From positions 1 to 10,843 of the forward strand of contig JAQIWT010001424.1 in assembly GCA_034696485.1 (NCBI GenBank): a stretch of DNA of 10,843 nt. Reading direction: 5' to 3'. Every line of letters begins with the position of its first letter. Positions within the stretch are counted from its first letter, which is position 1. The notes under the pieces were generated by a model. It did no database searches and was not told where the DNA came from. It saw only the letters and a list, made by a program, of their open reading frames with translations. Below, in pieces: positions 7,576 to 10,843 of this stretch. Origin of the DNA: Isohypsibius dastychi (Eukaryota; Tardigrada; Eutardigrada; Parachela; Isohypsibiidae). The position numbers and the translations under genes were made by a program.

Positions 7576-8123
7576 GATTTCTATCACATCACGATGTTCG
7601 AATTTATTTTAAACGAATCACAGACAAGCATACAAGAGTTTCTCCTAGGAAACTTTCCCAAACTCTTTCAAGATTTCGCTAAAGTGAAAAGTACAGTTTG
7701 TGCACGAGAATAATCAACTGACAACACAATTGACTCTTTCCGCAATGATTTTGCTTCGAATGAAACAACAAAGTTTACTAACTTTCCAAAACAATCTGCG
7801 AACCAATATCTAAAATAATTTACAATAGTTTAGTATTATTGTTATTTTAGTTTCTTGTTGTTTTTTGTTTTTTGGTAGACTTATTTCAAGATAGAAATAG
7901 TTCGGTTAAAACCAGTATCGGTTAACAACCAGTAAAACAGACCTTAATTACTTAAGCTTTCTTCACCGTTCTTCAACACTGAAATTCTACTGCGATCGGG
8001 ATCTAGATTCTAGAGAAATGTGCACCATAACCACTTTACAACTTGGAATATATCAGTTTGAAACATTTTATCAGAAATAATTTAGCTATCCGAATTCAAC
8101 ACTACATATCGTATTCCATACTT
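7576..8123. other. AT-rich intergenic spacer
   Basis: This lies between the end of the E2 gene (stop 8124-8126) and the acceptor of the exonuclease gene, both on the minus strand. No coding, RNA gene or inverted repeat is recognised. A T/G-rich run occurs at 7840-7875. At about 550 bp the spacing is much longer than the roughly 100 bp usual within nematode operons, so co-transcription is not indicated. Confidence 0.5.
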
Positions 8124-9136
8124 TTACATATTTTCTACGTACGGTCGCGTTTTCCCATCTCCATCCGGACACACAAAGACCGACCAGAATGCAGCCCGAT
8201 TTCCGAGAGCTTCTTCAATCACTTTCAACACCTGAAAAATACAACCCCATCATTTTTTATTCCGAAATATTGGAGGAAAACAAACTCACGGCAACTCGAA
8301 CAGTTTCATGCTGGATCCACAAATTGTATTTCACACACTCAGGCCTATCCGCAGGAATGTTATCCAAACCCGGAACTTTGCGATATAGGCAGTCCCTATT
8401 TTGCCGACCACCACGTTTACCAAAAACTTCAGGATATTCTATTCAAACCACTCACTTCATCAGGGACGGATCAGTCGAAATGTGAAGCGAAGTTATGTTG
8501 AGCGCGGGAGACCAGGCACTGTAGAAAACACAGATATAAACCGGAAATCCGAGCTCGTACAACCGGAAGTGTCACTCACGGTCCGGTGACCGGAAGTGAA
8601 AGACAAAACTTGCCATTTGCATAGAGATTCGGATCGGTACAGACGCTTCCTAAAACATGAAAAAACATTAAAAAACCCGGAAATTTCATTCAGAAAGTCA
8701 GTAGTACTGTCGGCGGTCGTCAGCAAGCGGACCTGAGATAGAAAGAATTATTTTATTAAACTGAACGCAATTAAAATCTTTTACCTGGGGGGTGTTAAAG
8801 GTATTCCCACGTGAGGATGTACCAGCCGTCGCAGTTGGAAAAGATGAATCAATAACAGCAGAAGTCGTCATAATTCCTGCTCTGTTTTGGAGTTCAACCT
8901 CTGCATCATGCACTGGAAAACGAACCACCAACGCGAAAGATTCGTAAAGCCGCGGATTGTCGATATCGAAATTGAACAGTCTGAGCTTGATTAACAGGCA
9001 ATTGTTGATGCCGAGTTCACACAGATGAAGATGGGATATGAAGTATCGAAATCCCCCGTGATGATTATGCTCATTGTCAAACCTCCCCCTCCGGGTTGTT
9101 TCAAATACATTCTCCATACTGTCTTCATCTACCACG
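8124..9136 (-). CDS. UBE2Z-like ubiquitin-conjugating enzyme (E2); 5' part uncertain
   Basis: Six exons read in consistent phase: one ending at 8785, then 8732-8708, 8649-8580, 8518-8456, 8395-8290 and 8231-8124 (TAA). Introns are 52-61 nt with good GT-AG sites. The product carries VRLLTTAD, DPNLYANGKFCLS with the catalytic Cys and the Pro-Asn of the HPN motif, GPAWSPALNITSLHIS, YNLWIQHETVRVA and VLKVIEEALGNRAAFWSVF. These match the UBE2Z/USE1 pattern (NPN.Y.NGKVCLS, GPAWSPA, HETIRVAV) with almost no gaps. Such enzymes take activated ubiquitin or a ubiquitin-like protein as a thioester on the Cys. The first exon (8785-9136) is ambiguous. Its long open frame is phase-compatible but does not look like the E2 N-terminus, while another frame from the ATG at 9128 shows LTMSIIITGDFDTSYP, which does. 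The 25-nt exon is unusually small. The gene is probably functional or only recently damaged at its 5' end. Confidence 0.78.
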
Positions 9137-9238
9137 CTGAAAAAGAAACCGACCTAGAACATGAACTAAGCAGTAAAAACTGGAATCAAATTTGTACCGG
9201 TTCTTGTGAGTACGGGGGCGGTGCCTATGTGCCTCGCC

Positions 9239-9753
9239 GGTTTTAACCTATTCGTGACCACTGACGACATTTGTGGCGGGTCGGGGTCTCGATTTTTCCT
9301 GTCAACATGGTTACAGCTAGGAGCGTTTGGACGCTTGATTTGAGTAAATGAGACCTCGACCTAAAATCAGAATGAAAATCTGATGTCTTGTCATCAGCCA
9401 AGATTCAGCTGGACACGGTCAAAGTTGACCATTCTGGGACTTTTTTGGCTCCTGCGGGTCCACGCAGAAACAATGACACCAGCTGTCGAGAAAAATCAAG
9501 CAAAAATCATTCAGAGTTTCATCGTTTAGTTCCATCATAATCCGAAAGGAATTGGGATTTGAGCGAAAACTCATAAGATGGTGGATGATCGAATTTTCGA
9601 AGGAACATTTGTCTTCGTTGTAACTATGTGACCACCGGTCAGAAAAAATTGACAGATAGCTCAATAGGTTTATAATTTTTTTCTGATCACGAGTGCCAAA
9701 TTTCATTTCAGTCTCTCGATTCCTTCACATAGCGGGCATGAATAGGTTAAACC
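9239..9753. mobile_element. 515-bp TIR element with 8-bp target duplication
   Basis: GCCTCGCC occurs directly repeated at 9231-9238 and 9754-9761. Between them the ends are inverted: GGTTTTAACCTATTCGTGAC on the left and, reverse complemented, GGTTTAACCTATTCATGCCC on the right (one indel and two or three mismatches). An 8-bp duplication fits hAT- or Merlin-type elements. The interior holds a shorter inverted pair (GGTCTCGA near 9284 and GAGACCTCGACC near 9350). A minus-strand open frame of 95 codons (9419-9706) resembles no transposase I know. The element lies between the E2 gene and the MATH-like gene. Confidence 0.83.
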
Positions 9754-9875
9754 GCCTCGCCAAAATGAACAATCAAACAGCGCATCCTGGTTAATCAGGA
9801 GATTTTCAAATAAATGAGAAGAGCCAAACACGGATGCTACAATCACATTAAATCAAATTTTATCAAACTGATTAT

Positions 9876-9881
9876 TTTATT
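9876..9881 (-). terminator. Candidate polyadenylation signal AATAAA
   Basis: AATAAA on the minus strand lies about 90 nt beyond the last stop of the MATH-like frame (9967-9969), a reasonable position for a 3' UTR end. It sits in an AT-rich tract, so a chance match is possible. Confidence 0.35.
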
Positions 9882-9966
9882 TTGTCTGATCATTATATTA
9901 CAGCTGGCTAGACACCGGAAGTCGCCCCGAAGTTCAAAACCCTGAGACCCAAACCGAACAGGAACA

Positions 9967-10615
9967 CTAAAACATTCCCGAAAATTCCTGAACGGACGCG
10001 ACCAGATAATCTCCAAAAGCAGAACTTCCCACCAATGCAAAATGAAAGAAATCTTCTGAAAAATATTCCCGAATACAGTACTCAAAATTCTCAAACCCGA
10101 CAGAATCAACAAATCTTTGAAAATCGCGAACCGGATTCAGATTTTTCCTAACTGAGGACTTCAAAATTCTATTATTCTTGCGAACCAAAAATCTTCCAGG
10201 CAAGTCTAAGCGGAACTCACCTAACTGTATAATCCGCAAACAACGTAAGTCTATCGGTTGAAATGAGACCAATATCGACAGACACGTATTTCTCGGTGTG
10301 GTGACTTTCCGGATTCCCATCGCCATTCACCTGCTGAAAATACCATTAATTTACCAGAAAAATATGACACCACATCCACCTATCATACGCACAGCGGTTC
10401 CGTTCTCAAGCTCCACTTCTCGATTTGGGATTATCAGCAACCGGAAATAACTTCTTTGATTTACAGGCATGCCCGGATGAAAAAACTTAACCATGCATCC
10501 TGATAAATGTTCTCCTTCAGAAGCATCGTTAAAATCATACAAAAAAGCTATAGCTTCGAGGGGTTCCATTCGTGTTGACTTTTGGCACAAACTTGAAGAT
10601 TTTAGGAGAGCATGG
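9967..10615 (-). pseudogene. Broken MATH-like domain gene
   Basis: After an acceptor ATATTACAG (exon from 10615) the frame reads SPKIFKFVPKVNTNGTPRSY and then hits TGA at 10537-10535. The neighbouring frame continues FLYDFNDASEGEHLSGCMVKF, as expected for the MATH strand pattern YLSIFL...C.VKF. The switch falls at a six-base A/T run (10541-10546), so a one-base slip explains it. A likely 3' MATH strand pair follows at 10218-10330 (TEKYVSVDIGLISTDRLTLF), resembling the family's closing DDKLTLF-type segment, then an open frame to 9967 (RDFQRFVDSVGFENFEYCIR). These pieces do not join in one phase with obvious introns. MATH domains usually act as substrate adaptors, often with BTB/Cul3 or deubiquitinases. 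The family call is by eye and moderate; sequence error remains possible. Confidence 0.45.
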
Positions 10616-10793
10616 CTGTAATATCAAGGTCCAGAAATAAACAGATGCCTTCAATGAATTTGTTGTTGTAGTTTTGGAAAAGTGGAAAATGCAGCGCGCC
10701 GTATTGATGGAAACAAGCGCGGGAAAGGAAAAGTGTCTCAAAAACTTCGAAGAAACTTTTTGACTTTTTGAGTTGAGTTGAGTTGATTGATTT
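10616..10793. other. Upstream sequence of the MATH-like gene, no clear exon
   Basis: An open minus-strand frame runs through here from about 10825, but its residues resemble nothing I know. It includes an imperfect GTTGA run (10770-10786). It could be the 5' part of the gene or intron. Confidence 0.3.
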
Positions 10794-10843
10794 CGCATGT
10801 AACCGTACAGACGGAGCCGCTGCATCGAAGCTGATAGGGTCCG
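10794..10843 (+). repeat. Dispersed repeat, copy 2 (cut by the window end)
   Basis: Same orientation and spacing as 1329-1377: TCGCAT, then GGAGCC, GCATCGAAGCT and TAGGGTCCG. It runs to the last base, so its full length is unknown. Confidence 0.65.

Noticed and set aside
7501-8124. Operon linking the E2 and exonuclease genes
   Set aside because: Same strand, but about 550 bp separates them, well above normal nematode operon spacing, and no U-rich intercistronic element was recognised.
9419-9706. 95-codon minus-strand open frame inside the 515-bp element
   Set aside because: No domain recognised and composition similar to its surroundings; more likely chance than a transposase remnant.

Overview
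The window looks like gene-poor, transposon-rich DNA from a nematode, most likely Caenorhabditis or a close relative. The signs are very short GT-AG introns (about 46-64 nt) with TTTTCAG/TTTTTAG-type acceptors, AT-rich spacers, several small palindromic (MITE-like) elements, and small fast-changing gene families lying head to tail. All recognisable coding sequence is on the minus strand, so genes read from high to low coordinates. Nothing points to a prokaryote.

Left part (1-2530): repeats. A foldback element (about 16-1210) has been split by a 653-bp terminal-inverted-repeat (TIR) element (78-730) that left a 7-bp target duplication. Beyond it lie a stretch with no convincing gene, an 81-bp TA-flanked hairpin (1976-2056) and a 383-bp near-palindrome (2145-2527).

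Middle (2530-5520): two decayed genes. 2530-4972 is the wreck of an immunoglobulin/fibronectin-III cell-surface protein with a Thr-rich stalk. It carries frameshifts, an exact 11-bp tandem duplication and a stop inside the FN3 domain, and it ends against the palindrome at 2527. Next to it (about 4990-5517) is a frameshifted partial copy of the first half of the gene at 5957-7501. A 165-bp TA-flanked MITE with nearly perfect 55-bp arms sits at 5656-5824.

Right part (5957-10843): the best coding sequence. 5957-7501 reads as one two-exon gene. A domain that I compare to DUF1917/UPF0696 (C11orf68/BLES03, eIF4E-like fold) is joined by a phase-matched intron to a DEDDh 3'-5' exonuclease with a C-terminal membrane segment. 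Upstream, 8124-9136 encodes a ubiquitin-conjugating enzyme closest to the UBE2Z/USE1 type; its catalytic half is intact over six phase-consistent exons, but its N-terminal half is ambiguous. A 515-bp TIR element with an 8-bp target duplication (9239-9753) separates it from a broken MATH-like gene (9967-10615). The window ends in a copy of a dispersed repeat also present at 1329-1377.

The neighbours suggest a local cluster of ubiquitin-pathway (E2, MATH) and nucleic-acid (exonuclease) genes undergoing duplication, decay and transposon insertion. All family assignments come from reading the translations by eye; no database search was run.
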